Source: Amazonocrinis nigriterrae CENA67 (GTDB taxonomy: Bacteria > Cyanobacteriota > Cyanobacteriia > Cyanobacteriales > Nostocaceae). From it: a stretch of DNA of 64,000 nucleotides. Below, piece by piece: positions 63,501 through 64,000 of the stretch. The notes under the pieces were generated by a model. It was not told the DNA's origin, did not search any database, and was given only the letters and a program-made list of their open reading frames with translations. The stretch lies in contig NZ_JAECZC010000017.1 in NCBI RefSeq assembly GCF_016056305.1, positions 1,865-65,864 of the forward strand. Reading direction: 5' to 3'. Position 1 is the first letter of the stretch, and the number at the start of each line of letters is the position of its first letter. Both the position numbers and the translations under genes were made by a program.

Positions 63501-64000
63501 TTAAAAACTGTAACTGAGTCTGGCTTATGGCAGGGTGAGTTAAATAAAGTGACGAAATCTGGTAAAGAAATTATCGTCGAGAGCCGCTGGTCACTGATGC
63601 GCGATGCTGCGGGGGAACCCCAATCTATCCTGATTGTGGATACAGACATCACCCAAAAGAAACAACTCGAAGAACAGTTTTTCCGTGGTCAGCGATTAGA
63701 AAGCCTCGGTACTTTGGCAGGTGGCATTGCTCATGATTTGAACAATATATTGACACCAATTTTGGCAGCATCTCAACTCATACAAGTAAAATTCGCTAAC
63801 GACCAAGAGCGCTGTCAACACCTGCTGACAATTGTAGAAAACAACGCCAAACGTGGCGCTGCTTTGGTCAAGCAAGTTTTATCCTTCGCACGAGGATTTA
63901 AAGGAGAACGGACAATAGTCCAAATCAAACACCTGATTTCGGAAATTACTCAGATTGCCAAGCAGACATTTCCCAAATCTATCGAATTTGCGATCGCCTT
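60549..64000 (+). CDS. CBS-PAS multi-sensor histidine kinase (runs off the window)
   Basis: Open from ATG 60549 (MRIDELTMRF) to the window end, 1150 codons seen. Residues about 20-175 form a CBS pair (ILVVEAGHLLGILTNTDIVRI, IADVMTQPVVSLV, SHLPIVDEREQLIGIVNETN). After a coiled coil come six PAS/PAC units starting near residues 257, 417, 540, 672, 800 and 927; the third and fourth are near-duplicates (FRHFAENINAAIW / FRHFADNTHAVLW, both with PAYEKIWGR and ILRPDGSIRWIWDR). HisKA begins near 1045, with the H box GTLAGGIAHDLNNILTP (His about 1061). The ATPase domain lies beyond the window. Alternative start ATG 60570. The signals may include an adenosine-nucleotide bound by the CBS pair, which is inference from the family. 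Confidence 0.9.
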   Translation, partial: MRIDELTMRFNDQLIDLPDLYDVIDYSPLTICPNSYVVDAVILMSQQRTDTLSMASFSSSLVSSRWNQQQTSYILVVEAGHLLGILTNTDIVRITASGRDLSQIKIADVMTQPVVSLVQSSSQSQDIFTALSLLRQSQISHLPIVDEREQLIGIVNETNLLQAFDLLKMVGVVTALEQHLQQPKDDCGRVNQDIEAVRWQTYNYLKRWVDAQSAEVIQVNRELQQALEELQAVEEELRQQNEELAFAHEIAELERQRYQDLFEFAPNGYLVTDVHGVIQEANYAAATLLSVHQNYLVGKSLVVFVAESDRHKFTTQLKSLQNVQNWEIDFKPLDGTPFPASIRIATVYNSQRQRIGWRWLLCDISDRKQTQEALRRATDELEQRVVERTTELLVTNQRLQQEIIERKRTEEALRQSEKLYRQLVESQTDLIIRIDMQQRITFANTAACQTLGYPLDELCGQEMCQFLHLDEMPQAREQLTTLALPPHNFTISEQRILTVNGTRWVQWNVAGIKDESGNIVEIQGVARDITDRKQMEAALRTSEEKFRHFAENINAAIWIISPDPYQTSYVSPAYEKIWGRYCESLSNQPESWIDSIHPQDRDRIRAIIAQQHLSGESTSLEYRILRPDGSIRWIWDRSFAIRDEQGKIYSFGGIAEDITERKRSEDSLRESEEKFRHFADNTHAVLWMASLESGDNLYVNPAYEKIWGRTCQSLRDQPNSWLDAVHPEDRDRIMEKLEQQRQGQATDTEYRILRPDGSIRWIWDRGFVMQDEQGEIYSYGGVAEDITERKQAEDSLRQSEERLSLALEAGNIGVWDWNLLTNESVWSANIRPMLGFSSGPPLAYEEFLNLIHPEDLESMLECVADTIKQGTRPPFNYRVIWPDGSIHWLSVKGQVYYNELSEPIRMIGTTRDITDRKQAEQKIKEQAALLDITTDAILLRNLQSQILFWNKGAERLYGWQVEEVMGKDALEILYKETCPQLETALKTVTESGLWQGELNKVTKSGKEIIVESRWSLMRDAAGEPQSILIVDTDITQKKQLEEQFFRGQRLESLGTLAGGIAHDLNNILTPILAASQLIQVKFANDQERCQHLLTIVENNAKRGAALVKQVLSFARGFKGERTIVQIKHLISEITQIAKQTFPKSIEFAIA

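Overview
The window looks like chromosomal DNA of a filamentous, probably heterocyst-forming (Nostocales-type) cyanobacterium. The signs are many GCGATCGC (HIP1) octamers, heptameric short tandem repeats between and inside genes, and a cyanobacterial gene set: raf1, menG, ndhK, acsF, a plastoquinone-type prenyltransferase, DUF3134, CHASE2 and PAS kinases, and a WD40/NB-ARC protein. I recognised no tRNA, rRNA or CRISPR array. Both ends cut through genes: a UvrD-type helicase on the left (minus strand) and a CBS/PAS histidine kinase on the right (plus strand).

Left third (1-30 kb): mostly housekeeping and photosynthesis-related genes. They are a membrane glycosyltransferase, raf1 (Rubisco assembly), a response regulator-GAF protein, menG, a DUF445 protein, a carotenoid oxygenase carrying two extra N-terminal domains, ppx, a ubiA-type prenyltransferase, a SLOG/LOG-like protein, and a minus-strand group of COQ4-like (broken), VOC and P450 genes. 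An isolated ndhK, a 1282-residue STAND/WD40 protein, GNAT-ruvX-DUF3727, a yqeG phosphatase and proB follow.

Middle (30-41 kb): an EgtD-like methyltransferase, a secreted beta/gamma-crystallin-like protein, a HEAT-repeat protein, an ABC exporter facing a parvulin, a second (intact) COQ4-family gene, acsF, and a NodIJ-type ABC pair. Gene debris is scattered here: a decayed copy of part of the exporter gene and an ORF carrying a TGA stop.

41-57 kb is the most interesting block, all on the minus strand. It holds three double-glycine peptide precursors, a C39-peptidase ABC exporter, an HlyD adaptor, a degenerate histidine-kinase-like protein, a LuxR-type regulator, a CHASE2 histidine kinase and a DUF928 protein. 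Upstream lies a 1842-residue Ser/Thr-kinase/ATPase/GAF/histidine-kinase hybrid. It reads as a peptide export cassette with its own signalling genes.

57-64 kb: long repeat-rich or AT-rich intergenic DNA, two small conserved genes, and the multi-PAS kinase. Small repeats are abundant throughout. In two cases (the COQ4-like pseudogene and a nested 214-bp element) insertion boundaries and duplicated target bases can be read directly.
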